Part shown: positions 1 to 6,238 of the stretch, piece by piece
Layout of the letters: every line of letters starts with the position of its first letter
How positions within the stretch are numbered: the first letter of the stretch is position 1
Assembly (NCBI GenBank): GCA_030622375.1
Contig: JAUXGC010000059.1
Coordinates: 1 to 7,574, forward strand
Source of the DNA: Sulfurovum sp.
Lineage (GTDB): Bacteria; Campylobacterota; Campylobacteria; Campylobacterales; Sulfurovaceae
Length of the DNA stretch: 7,574 bases
Direction: 5' to 3'
Program-made: the position numbers and the translations under genes
The notes under the pieces: model-generated
What the model saw: only the letters and a program-made list of their open reading frames with translations
Database searches by the model: none
What the model was told of the DNA's origin: nothing

Positions 1-214
1 ATATCTTGGGTACTCTTACATTGGCTTCATAGAGACGAAGATTCATGTCTAAAAATGGAGCTAAAGATTCTTTTTGCTCTGATGAGTCCATCACTATTCC
101 ACTATGCATACTACTCTTTAACCTATAATACTTCCTAAGACTTGCGTCTGCAGCGACAGGCTCCAACTCTCCCTCACAGTCTATCTCTTCTAACCACTTT
201 TCTATTTTATTCAT
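1..214 (-). CDS. amgK: AmgK-type amino-sugar kinase (APH-fold phosphotransferase), N-terminal part, runs off the left edge
   Basis: Reading the minus strand from the ATG at 214 gives 71 open codons to the window edge. Visible motifs are D-A-S-L-R-K-Y-Y-R-L (residues 23-32), like the DASFRRYFR block at the N-terminus of the COG3178 kinases, then G-I-V-M-D (39-43), the nucleotide-binding strand with the family's MD pair, and an A-N-V-R-V-P-K-I end typical of the next strand. AmgK phosphorylates the anomeric hydroxyl of MurNAc or GlcNAc in the cytoplasm, giving the substrate for the uridylyltransferase MurU. An AAAAAGG ribosome binding site (220-225) precedes the ATG. The catalytic HxD loop is outside the window. 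The adjacent anmK supports the recycling role. A TsaE-linked or other COG3178 kinase remains possible; the family call is firm, the substrate inferred. Confidence 0.75.
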   Translation of the reverse strand, partial: MNKIEKWLEEIDCEGELEPVAADASLRKYYRLKSSMHSGIVMDSSEQKESLAPFLDMNLRLYEANVRVPKI

Positions 215-284
215 ACTAACCTTTTTAATAGCTATATTATAATAGCAAAAATTATCGCTCTTCTATTTAATTGCTCTCCCCTTT

Positions 285-330
285 GTCACTGTGAACACCC
301 TTGAAAGCGGAGTGATTTGAGAACAGTGAC
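285..330 (+). repeat. Palindromic head, copy A
   Basis: An 8 bp perfect stem (GTCACTGT 285-292 with ACAGTGAC 323-330) encloses a loop region containing CCTTGAAAGCGGAGTGATT. The loop block is shared with copy B on the other strand, so the two heads descend from one repeat. Confidence 0.75.
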
Positions 331-482
331 GATTTTGTTCTACTTTTCTAAAAAGTGGAGAGAGAAAGTAGCCACAGCATTGATGATAGGAAAATTTTTA
401 TAAAATAATATTTAACTTCCTTTTACTTCAGTCGTGGTGTGCTCCTCTCATCATTTTTTTAGAAAAAACGAAGCAAAAAATC

Positions 483-529
483 GTCATCTCTCTCGAATCG
501 CTTAGCTTTCAAGGTCGTTTCGAGATGAC
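483..529 (-). repeat. Palindromic head, copy B, inverted relative to copy A
   Basis: The stem is GTCATCTC (483-490) with GAGATGAC (522-529), extended by CGAA/TTCG after a small TCTC insertion. On the minus strand it carries CCTTGAAAGC and GCGATTCGAGA, matching copy A. The stem bases differ from copy A on both sides in a compensating way: CTGT/ACAG in A, TCTC/GAGA in B. This suggests the stem itself is conserved rather than its sequence. Confidence 0.75.
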
Positions 530-567
530 ATAAGCAATTAATGGGAGTGAAGAGCTAATATGAGGCA

Positions 568-1641
568 CTACTCATACAAACCACCCAATATTGCATTGTC
601 GCTTGCACCAGTGACATCTTTTAAATTTACTTTCTCTTTATGTAAACGCTTATATGCCATCCATGCAAAAGTCATCGCTTCTATCATGTCTGCATTTGGG
701 GCTATAGCTACTTCTACATTTGGCACAAGGCATTCAATACGCTCCACCAAAAAACTATTTTTAGCTCCACCACCACACAGTAACACCACATCTCTGTTAA
801 AACATAACACTTCATTACTTATACTGAGTGCTGTAAGTTCAAGTAGTGTTCTTTGCACATCTTCAGAATGATATGTTTTACCACTAAGATAACCTTGTAT
901 CCAAGCCTTGTTAAACTTTTCTCTACCCGTACTCTTAGGATATACTTGTTCAAAGTATTCATCTGAGATCATCGCATCTAAAAGTGTATAGTCTACAGTC
1001 CCCAACCTTGCCCACTCTCCATCTTTATCATAACCCATACCTTGATGCTCTGCTATCCACATATCAAGAAGTACATTACCACAGCCAGTATCATACCCTA
1101 TGAGTTTTTCATCCAAAACTGTAATATTTGCCATACCACCTATATTTACAATAGCAATATGCTCACGTATATCTGCAAATAAAAACTGATGAAAAGCAGG
1201 TGCGAAAGGTGCACCCTGTCCACCTAAAGCTATATCTTTACGTCTAAAATCTGCGACTACAGGTATGCCCGTTTTGGCGGTCAATATATTTGGGTCACCC
1301 AATTGCATCGAAAAAGGATAGTCTCCTCTAGACTCATGCCAAAGTGTCTGTCCATGTGACCCTATAGCGGTGACACTTTTTGCATCTATATTTTCACGTA
1401 TAAGCAATGCCCCCACAGCTTGGGTAAATAACAAACCTAAACGATGGTCTATTTGTCCTACTTCTTCTAAAGTACTTTTGCCCTCTATCATTTTTAAAAT
1501 ATCTAATTTGAGTTCTGAGGGAAAAGGGTACTCCAAAGAGTTAATAAGCCTACACTCCAAAGCATCTATTTGACACAGTACTACATCCACTCCATCCAAT
1601 GATGTTCCTGACATAATGCCGATGTAGTACTCTTTATTCAT
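568..1641 (-). CDS. anmK: Anhydro-N-acetylmuramic acid kinase AnmK
   Basis: A 357-residue protein, close to the roughly 370 usual for the family, and complete. AnmK opens the 1,6-anhydro ring of anhMurNAc released from peptidoglycan turnover and phosphorylates it with ATP, giving MurNAc-6-phosphate in the cytoplasm. Motifs in order: I-M-S-G-T-S-L-D-G (9-17, phosphate loop), G-S-H-G-Q-T-L-W-H (94-102), L-G-D-P-N (114-118), V-V-A-D-F-R (128-133), G-G-Q-G-A-P-F-A-P (140-148), N-I-G-G-M-A-N (166-172), G-Y-D-T-G-C-G-N (182-189) with D184 at the catalytic-base position, and C-G-G-G-A-K-N near the C-terminus. The family usually has Pro where this has Cys in DTG(P)GN. The start has only a weak AAGAGA ribosome site. 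It lies 81 bp downstream of the HAD gene and upstream of amgK, all on one strand, consistent with a recycling cluster. Confidence 0.97.
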   Translation of the reverse strand: MNKEYYIGIMSGTSLDGVDVVLCQIDALECRLINSLEYPFPSELKLDILKMIEGKSTLEEVGQIDHRLGLLFTQAVGALLIRENIDAKSVTAIGSHGQTLWHESRGDYPFSMQLGDPNILTAKTGIPVVADFRRKDIALGGQGAPFAPAFHQFLFADIREHIAIVNIGGMANITVLDEKLIGYDTGCGNVLLDMWIAEHQGMGYDKDGEWARLGTVDYTLLDAMISDEYFEQVYPKSTGREKFNKAWIQGYLSGKTYHSEDVQRTLLELTALSISNEVLCFNRDVVLLCGGGAKNSFLVERIECLVPNVEVAIAPNADMIEAMTFAWMAYKRLHKEKVNLKDVTGASDNAILGGLYE

Positions 1642-1663
1642 GAAAGTCTCTTTTAACGTATTT

Positions 1664-1693
1664 TTAATACAAGTTTATCATTTTTTATTTCAA
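1664..1693 (-). promoter_or_regulatory. Possible anmK promoter
   Basis: On the minus strand TTGAAA (1688-1693) is followed 18 bp later by TATTAA (1664-1669), about 22 bp before the anmK start. The 81 bp gap is the only sizeable one in the minus-strand gene run, so a separate promoter for anmK is plausible, though read-through from the upstream operon is equally possible. The -10 match is only moderate. Confidence 0.35.
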
Positions 1694-1722
1694 GTACAGT
1701 TGCTAATGGGAAGTAAGTCAAA

Positions 1723-2349
1723 TTAAGACTTATCTAAAAGTATATTTTTAAGCTCCTCTACTGTTCTTACAGCATCTTTATATTCAGTAAAACCCCAGTC
1801 AACCATAATATAGGGTATATTTGCTCTCTTACTTGCTATCTCATCGCGTGGTCCATCACCTATGAAAAGTGATTTATTTGCACTTATATTTAACTCATTT
1901 AAAATTTTATACAGCATATCTGGATGTGGTTTTCCTTCTGGCACATCATCGTAGCAGGCTATAGTGTCAAAATAATCATATATACCAAAATGACTTAACG
2001 ACTCTATGGTAGAACCTCTGTAAGCATTAGTAGCTACTGCAAGTGCATACTCTCTAGCCTTAAGCTTCTCCAATAATGCTTTTATGCCATCATATAGTAC
2101 CAACTCTTTTTCATGGTTTTTTGTATGATATTCTGAAAACCACTTTTCATGGTGTGGCTCAAATGTTTTGGTATGATAAAATGTTTGAGCTGGATTGAGC
2201 GTATGGTCATTTACTCGTTTTAAAATATACTCTTGTTCCATAGCTTCAAAACCTAAATTTTTGCGTACATGATTAATGGCATTGGCTATACTGACGGAAG
2301 AGTTAACAAGTGTACCATCCATATCAAAAATAATAAGTTTTTGACTCAC
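1723..2349 (-). CDS. HAD-superfamily phosphatase, Gph/MupP-like (candidate MurNAc-6-phosphate phosphatase)
   Basis: A 208-residue soluble HAD phosphatase with all four motifs: I-F-D-M-D-G-T-L-V (7-15, nucleophile D9 and acid/base D11), A-V-A-T-N-A (104-109, T107), K140 in G-K-P-H-P-D-M-L, and F-I-G-D-G-P-R-D-E (162-170, D165 and D169). A helical cap lies between motifs I and II (about 16-90), the subclass I arrangement of phosphoglycolate phosphatase. By sequence alone it is Gph-like. Its place directly upstream of anmK and near amgK suggests the role of Pseudomonas MupP, which turns MurNAc-6-phosphate into MurNAc. The start is GTG, overlapping the previous stop by one base (TAGTG), so it is probably translated by coupling; no strong ribosome site is seen. 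Phosphoglycolate or pyrophosphate hydrolysis remain alternatives. The fold is certain, the substrate inferred. Confidence 0.9.
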   Translation of the reverse strand: MSQKLIIFDMDGTLVNSSVSIANAINHVRKNLGFEAMEQEYILKRVNDHTLNPAQTFYHTKTFEPHHEKWFSEYHTKNHEKELVLYDGIKALLEKLKAREYALAVATNAYRGSTIESLSHFGIYDYFDTIACYDDVPEGKPHPDMLYKILNELNISANKSLFIGDGPRDEIASKRANIPYIMVDWGFTEYKDAVRTVEELKNILLDKS

Positions 2350-3263
2350 TATTTTTGCTGTCTTTCATCTCTGCTAGCTTTAAGATAAACAGAGAGTCCT
2401 ACAATCAGTGCAGTAACACCACCGATAAGATATACAGCATAAATTAGCTGACTAGGATCTGTTAGAGCAAATTTAAAGACAAGCATCAAAGACTCAATAG
2501 AGAGCGCAATAATAATAGATCCTAGAAAACGCACCATAGTCTGATGTGCATCTCCTGAGCCCTGCTTTTTCTCTTTTCCTAAAACTTCTTCTTCAAAAAT
2601 AGCTTTTACCAAATCTACTATAGCCAAAGAGAGTGTAAGTAGAATGGTAGATTTGAACATTTGATTAATATCAATATTGTTCAAGTCTAACCCAGAGTGC
2701 ATGAAACTTGCTACACCTTTAATAAACAGAAGCATTGCTACCGCAAAAAGTGCAACAGAAAATGCACTATACACCCACTTACTAAGTGTACCAAATGTAG
2801 AATTTACAGAACTAGGATGTACCATTCTAAGAATATTTTGGAGGGTAATGTCTATGCAGATAATGGCTAAAAGAGCATTATCTTTATCATAAAGAGGGAA
2901 AGTTGCTGTAACAACAAGCTCATTGCTTACAAGTGAAGGGTATGGGTCGGTAAGCGTACATCTATGCTCTTTGAGAGTCTTGTAGTAATAGGCTCTATCA
3001 CTTCTATCATCTCCTTTCCCAAAACCATTAAGGCTAGAATTAGAAGAGATATTATCGACCAGCTGAATACCATTGCCATCAATAGCATAAATTACTTCAC
3101 TTTTTGGCAAAGCTTTTTTAAGGTTTTTAATTTTGTTAATAACACTCTCTAATGTACCACCAGCCATACTTTGAGAAATATTACGGCTCATTATATAACA
3201 TAGATAAGCCCTAGCCTTGGTTCGTACCTGTGCGTACTCTTGTATCTCTTTTACAACTAACAT
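2349..3263 (-). CDS. PDC/Cache-like sensor domain protein with four C-terminal membrane helices
   Basis: A 304-residue protein of unknown specific role. Residues about 15-145 resemble a PDC/Cache ligand-binding domain: a helical start, then Y-A-I-D-G-N-G-I-Q (59-67), a loop with a D-R-S-D-R-A-Y-Y-Y-K block (86-95), T-D-P-Y-P-S (104-109), and the paired closing strands V-V-T-A-T-F-P-L-Y-D and A-I-I-C-I-D-I. Four hydrophobic segments follow, near 165-187, 205-222, 246-267 and 272-293. The tail is charged and short. No histidine kinase, GGDEF, MCP or other output domain is present. There is also no N-terminal signal or membrane anchor, so the sensor part would be cytoplasmic, unlike most Cache domains. 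A strong AGGAGG site overlaps the psd stop codon, fixing the start and implying co-expression with psd. Confidence 0.8.
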   Translation of the reverse strand: MLVVKEIQEYAQVRTKARAYLCYIMSRNISQSMAGGTLESVINKIKNLKKALPKSEVIYAIDGNGIQLVDNISSNSSLNGFGKGDDRSDRAYYYKTLKEHRCTLTDPYPSLVSNELVVTATFPLYDKDNALLAIICIDITLQNILRMVHPSSVNSTFGTLSKWVYSAFSVALFAVAMLLFIKGVASFMHSGLDLNNIDINQMFKSTILLTLSLAIVDLVKAIFEEEVLGKEKKQGSGDAHQTMVRFLGSIIIALSIESLMLVFKFALTDPSQLIYAVYLIGGVTALIVGLSVYLKASRDERQQK

Positions 3264-3272
3264 AACTATTGT

Positions 3273-3278
3273 CCTCCT
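3273..3278 (-). promoter_or_regulatory. Strong ribosome binding site overlapping the psd stop codon
   Basis: AGGAGG on the minus strand lies 9 bases before the sensor gene's ATG and shares bases with the psd TAG. It is the best Shine-Dalgarno match in the operon, so the sensor gene may be translated more strongly than its neighbours. Confidence 0.8.
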
Positions 3279-4101
3279 ATAGTACTTTTCCTAAAATATC
3301 TGCAAATGATACCTTTTGATTAATGGCTACTTCTGGAGCGATACTCCCTTTTTGAGAAAATGTCAAAAGTGTAGAACCCATCTCAAACCAACCAAGAAGT
3401 TCACCTCTATCTAGCCATAAATCATCATAAGTATAATGCTGTGGCTCTCTTATATCAGAATTTGTCTGGACACTCTTTTCAAAAGTAACCACCATTTTGC
3501 CAACATTGAGGGCTCCAACAAGTACAAGTATTTGTACTCTACCTTCTTTATCTATACACTCTATAATAACTCGTTCATTTTCTATAAAAAGCTCTTGTTT
3601 ATTTCGCAACAGAGGAAAATTTACGGGGTAAAGCTTTCCTGGTATATGAGTAAGTGAAATAACTTTTAAATCCATTGGCATATGATAACGATGGTAATCT
3701 TTAGGAGAGAGATAGAAATTTATAAACTCTCCTCCTTCCAACCATGCTGCTACTTCTTTATAATTCTCTCCAAAAAGTTTTTCTATACTGTAGCTCATAC
3801 CCTTGATTTGATAGGCTTTGCCATCTACAATAGTACCAGCATCAGTAATCAATGCATCTACACCTGAAATAAGTGCATCTTTTTTACTAGGCAACTCTCT
3901 AGGTATCTCAAGTTCTCTAGTAAAAAGCTTATTGAGTGTTTTGTAGCTTTTAGGTTCTCTAAACTCATTCATATCAAGCCCCATTAACTTAACATAACTT
4001 GCATTTATGTAGTTTTGGACAAAATATGGAAACTCTTTTGAAGCAAATTTACCAAAAATATTTGATATAACCGAGGTAAAGTGTTTAGAATTATTTGACA
4101 T
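3277..4101 (-). CDS. psd: Phosphatidylserine decarboxylase, pyruvoyl-dependent proenzyme
   Basis: A 274-residue protein of normal length for bacterial Psd. It removes the carboxyl group of phosphatidylserine to give phosphatidylethanolamine at the inner face of the cytoplasmic membrane. The proenzyme cuts itself at a Gly-Ser bond, leaving beta and alpha chains with a pyruvoyl group. Visible motifs: S-G-V-D-A (79-83, D82 at the self-cleavage triad Asp), Y-L-S-P-K-D-Y-H-R-Y-H-M-P (130-142, H137 and H140 matching the two E. coli histidines), H-I-P-G-K-L-Y-P-V-N (152-161), and F-E-M-G-S-T (239-244) with cleavage expected before S243. The family usually has LGST, here MGST. The start overlaps the upstream stop by 11 bp and has AAAGGA six or so bases before it. 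No pssA is in view. Confidence 0.96.
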   Translation of the reverse strand: MSNNSKHFTSVISNIFGKFASKEFPYFVQNYINASYVKLMGLDMNEFREPKSYKTLNKLFTRELEIPRELPSKKDALISGVDALITDAGTIVDGKAYQIKGMSYSIEKLFGENYKEVAAWLEGGEFINFYLSPKDYHRYHMPMDLKVISLTHIPGKLYPVNFPLLRNKQELFIENERVIIECIDKEGRVQILVLVGALNVGKMVVTFEKSVQTNSDIREPQHYTYDDLWLDRGELLGWFEMGSTLLTFSQKGSIAPEVAINQKVSFADILGKVL

Positions 4102-4927
4102 TTATATCCTTTGTAAAGTGCTTTAGTGCATCTTCCATTAGTGCTATATGGTAATTTTCCTGATGGTTAATAAAGTCAAAGAACTTTGCTAACTCTGGAC
4201 TATCTTTACTTACAGCTTCAGAGAGTTTTTTACACTCCTCTTTTGCTGCAAGCTCTTCATTGATTCCATCTTTAAGAAATTGCACTACATCTGTAACTTG
4301 ATACAACTCTTTCATAACTATACGAGGTACAGCAAGTATCCCCATCTTTGCAGACATATCTCCAAAGCTTTTCAAGTGAAAAAAGCTCTCATCTATGAGT
4401 ATCTGAAATATCCTATTCATATAAGCATCTTTACTATGAGCTTTCAGGTAGTTATATATCATAATAAGCTCATACTCCTTATAGCTCTCTTCAAAAAGAA
4501 AAAGAGTCAGTGCATCTGTAGCCTCTTTGCTTAATGAAACATTTGGAAACTTACGATCTACACTAAATGCTGTAATATCTTCATCATCCATACTCTCCAA
4601 AACGCCTACAATATAGTGCAAATCACTAGACATACGACCTGCCAACTCTTTGTTTGCAGAGTTAGAAAGTTGACTATCAATCTCTTGGAGTCTAGATATA
4701 CTACTTTTTAGTAAATGGCTTAATTTTTCTACTTTTATGGGAATGGTATCTCTGTCATAGCTATAAGGCTCACCAATCTCAATAAGTTCATTTTCAAGCC
4801 AAGTAAAGTGTCTAAAAAGAATATCCGAAAAGTCAAAAAGAGTTTGTCTGTTTTGAGTTTTACTCATAAACCCTGCCATAAGCACCTCTAGCCAAACTTC
4901 GTGTATTTTTATCATCAGTGCTTTCAT
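4091..4927 (-). CDS. Uncharacterised helical protein with ferritin-like features
   Basis: I do not recognise a named family. With the ATG at 4927 the product is 278 residues, nearly all predicted helix, with no signal peptide or membrane segment. The C-terminal half has carboxylate and histidine spacing reminiscent of a four-helix diiron protein: a helix with paired Glu (146-147), D-E-S-F-F-H (179-184), E-E-L-A-A-K-E-E (224-231), and Q-E-N-Y-H (256-260) giving an ExxH. The second motif is one residue out of the usual ExxH register, so metal binding is only a suggestion. The N-terminal half has a similar H-F-T-W-L-E-N-E-L stretch, hinting at a duplicated bundle. A longer reading from 4966 overlaps the previous gene by 38 bp. 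The 4927 start is preferred because AGAGGT lies just before it and it begins one base after that stop. Translational coupling to the NifU-like gene hints at an iron-related role. Confidence 0.75.
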   Translation of the reverse strand: MKALMIKIHEVWLEVLMAGFMSKTQNRQTLFDFSDILFRHFTWLENELIEIGEPYSYDRDTIPIKVEKLSHLLKSSISRLQEIDSQLSNSANKELAGRMSSDLHYIVGVLESMDDEDITAFSVDRKFPNVSLSKEATDALTLFLFEESYKEYELIMIYNYLKAHSKDAYMNRIFQILIDESFFHLKSFGDMSAKMGILAVPRIVMKELYQVTDVVQFLKDGINEELAAKEECKKLSEAVSKDSPELAKFFDFINHQENYHIALMEDALKHFTKDINVK

Positions 4928-4928
4928 C

Positions 4929-5387
4929 TTACCTCTTCTCCTCTTGCTTTTCCTCTTTTGGGACACAGCTATTTACTATTGTATGAGTAACGACTGGATA
5001 GTCTGGGTCATCTTGTCGCCTCTCATAAGTATCTACTGCTGCTTTTATGGCTAAAGCTACCATCTCTGAACAAGCTGCATCTTCAGGAGGAAGTCTATCT
5101 AGTAGCTTCATTGTTGCTTCTACTAAATTTTGCACACCATTAAAGTTAAGCCCCCTTGCCTCTTCAGTGAGCATAGAGCCTGCCACGACAGTTGTTGTGC
5201 AGCCTATGGCTTGAAAAGATATATCTTCAACATAAGGTTCATTCTCATCTGTGCCGACCTTAAGATAAATAGCTACTTTCTCTCCATTTTCAGGATTTTT
5301 CCCTATCCCCTCTGCATTGGAACCTTCGAGAGTACCGTAGTTTTTAGGGTTCATCATATGCTCTATAAGTTGGGCATCAACATTCAT
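4929..5387 (-). CDS. NifU/IscU-like Fe-S scaffold homologue with altered cluster ligands
   Basis: A 152-residue protein matching the NifU N-terminal/IscU fold. H-M-M-N-P-K-N-Y-G (10-18) opens it, then N-P-E-N-G-E-K-V (31-38), F-Q-A-I-G-C-T-T-T-V-V-A-G-S (58-71) and A-A-C-S-E-M-V-A-L-A-I (104-114). True scaffolds hold a 2Fe-2S cluster with three Cys, an Asp and a nearby His. Here C63 and C106 match the second and third Cys, but the first is Asn (N34), the Asp is Glu (E36), and the His before the third Cys is Ala (A105). An extra C141 lies in the tail. It may bind iron differently or act as an accessory rather than build clusters. It is first in the operon, with AGAGGA six to seven bases before its ATG. 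No cysteine desulfurase is adjacent. Confidence 0.85.
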   Translation of the reverse strand: MNVDAQLIEHMMNPKNYGTLEGSNAEGIGKNPENGEKVAIYLKVGTDENEPYVEDISFQAIGCTTTVVAGSMLTEEARGLNFNGVQNLVEATMKLLDRLPPEDAACSEMVALAIKAAVDTYERRQDDPDYPVVTHTIVNSCVPKEEKQEEKR

Positions 5388-5415
5388 ATACTATCCTCTA
5401 TTCTAAATAATGGGT

Positions 5416-5421
5416 ATTATA
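5416..5421 (-). promoter_or_regulatory. -10 box of the minus-strand operon promoter
   Basis: A perfect TATAAT on the minus strand lies 28 bp before the NifU-like start. The region upstream on that strand is T-rich but has no clear -35 box, as is common for the main sigma factor of Campylobacterota. It probably drives the whole run down to the HAD gene. Confidence 0.6.
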
Positions 5422-5453
5422 TCCAATTAGGCAAAAACTATAGAAAAAAACGT

Positions 5454-5459
5454 TATGAT
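5454..5459 (+). promoter_or_regulatory. Possible -10 box of the exonuclease gene
   Basis: TATGAT lies 29 bp before the exonuclease ATG and 32 bp from the opposing -10 box, giving a compact divergent promoter region. No -35 box is recognisable. AGGAA at 5479-5483 is the ribosome site. Confidence 0.4.
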
Positions 5460-5488
5460 TTTCAACATATTACGAGATAGGAATACAA

Positions 5489-6229
5489 ATGGCAAAATAT
5501 ATACTTTTCGATACAGAGACCACAGGAGCTACAGAGCAAGACCGCATCATACAAGTAGGTGCAATGGTCGTACACTCACGCGACAACATAGAAGTCTTTG
5601 ATGGGCTATGTTTGGCAGATGTTCCCATAAGTATAGAGGCTATGGAGGTACATAACATCACCCCAGATGTCATAGAAAACCAACCACCCTACTCTGAACT
5701 TGATTTTGCCAAAAAGGTTTTAGAGCTTAACCAAAAAGAGAACTACCTCATAGCACACAACATCAACTTTGACTTAGATATGCTTAAAAAAGAGGGTTTC
5801 GAAAATAGTTATACGCTCATAGATACTCTTCGTTGTGCAAAACATTTGCTCCCAGACAGCCCATACCACAGACTCCAGTACCTTCGCTACTCTCTTGAAC
5901 TCTACAAAACAGAGAGTGCAGAGGCTAGTAAGCTAAATATTACCATAAAAGCACACGATGCCATAGGCGATGTACTTGTAATGAAACTTCTACTCTCCAA
6001 GCTTGTTACCCTTGCCAAAGAGAAGTTTCCAGAAAACAAAAACCCTATGCAAACACTAGTAAAACTCACAGAAACTCCCGTACTTATGAAAACCTTTAAG
6101 TTTGGAAAACACAAAGGAAGAGAAGTAGCAGATATAGCCAAAGAAGATATGGGCTATATGAAATGGATGAAAAATAATATGAATTTAGATGAAGATATGG
6201 TCTTTACTTTGGATTATTATTTGGGGTAG
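5489..6229 (+). CDS. DEDDh 3'-5' exonuclease with ExoX-like (DUF3820) C-terminal module
   Basis: A 246-residue soluble protein. The N-terminal exonuclease domain (about 1-175) carries every DEDDh motif: F-D-T-E-T-T-G (7-13, D8 and E10), A-H-N-I-N-F-D (89-95, D95), and H-D-A-I-G-D (156-161, H156 and D161). This is the two-metal fold of DNA polymerase III epsilon, RNase T and exonuclease X. After a linker, F-K-F-G-K-H-K-G-R-E-V-A-D-I (203-216) and the following Y-M-K-W-M match the small module found at the C-terminus of some ExoX-type nucleases and in DUF3820 proteins. The combination suggests a DNA repair or processing exonuclease, not a replicative proofreading subunit. Codon use is more C-rich than in its neighbours by eye. 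It is a single gene with its own promoter and ribosome site, convergent with the integrase. Confidence 0.92.
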   Translation: MAKYILFDTETTGATEQDRIIQVGAMVVHSRDNIEVFDGLCLADVPISIEAMEVHNITPDVIENQPPYSELDFAKKVLELNQKENYLIAHNINFDLDMLKKEGFENSYTLIDTLRCAKHLLPDSPYHRLQYLRYSLELYKTESAEASKLNITIKAHDAIGDVLVMKLLLSKLVTLAKEKFPENKNPMQTLVKLTETPVLMKTFKFGKHKGREVADIAKEDMGYMKWMKNNMNLDEDMVFTLDYYLG

Positions 6230-6238
6230 AGGTGCTTT

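Larger units (their letters stand above)
285..529. repeat. 245 bp inverted pair of hairpin-headed repeats (MITE/REP-like element)
   Basis: This fills the long non-coding gap between amgK and anmK. Two related arms face each other. The left arm (from 285) opens with a palindromic head at 285-330: GTCACTGT pairs with ACAGTGAC, with CCTTGAAAGC in the loop. The right arm, read on the minus strand from 529, opens with GTCATCTC, has the same CCTTGAAAGC, and closes with GAGATGAC at 483-490. After the heads both arms continue with GACGATTTT, then a TTTTCTAAAAA block and GAGAG, so homology extends well past the hairpins, roughly two thirds identical by eye. The centre (about 390-410) is AT-rich and unpaired. 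No ORF is convincing inside. The layout fits a non-autonomous palindromic mobile element; it could also terminate anmK transcription or structure the mRNA. No target-site duplication is obvious. Confidence 0.7.

Noticed and set aside
230..560. Possible short coding gene or tRNA in the gap between amgK and anmK.
   Set aside because: No ORF with a ribosome site and no cloverleaf could be found; the inverted repeat pair accounts for most of the structure.
560..871. A 103-codon plus-strand ORF over the 3' part of anmK, and other antisense ORFs across the window.
   Set aside because: They lie fully inside well-supported genes on the opposite strand and show no recognisable domain.
1714..1732. A small inverted repeat TAAGTC-AAATTAA-GACTTA at the HAD stop codon as a terminator.
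   Set aside because: The stem is only 6 AT-rich pairs and no T-tract follows on the minus strand, so termination is unlikely.
4091..4966. The longer start at 4966 for the helical protein, adding 13 basic residues.
   Set aside because: It would overlap the NifU-like gene by 38 bp. The ATG at 4927 sits directly after that stop with an AGAGGT ribosome site, so the basic stretch is probably the other gene's tail read out of frame.
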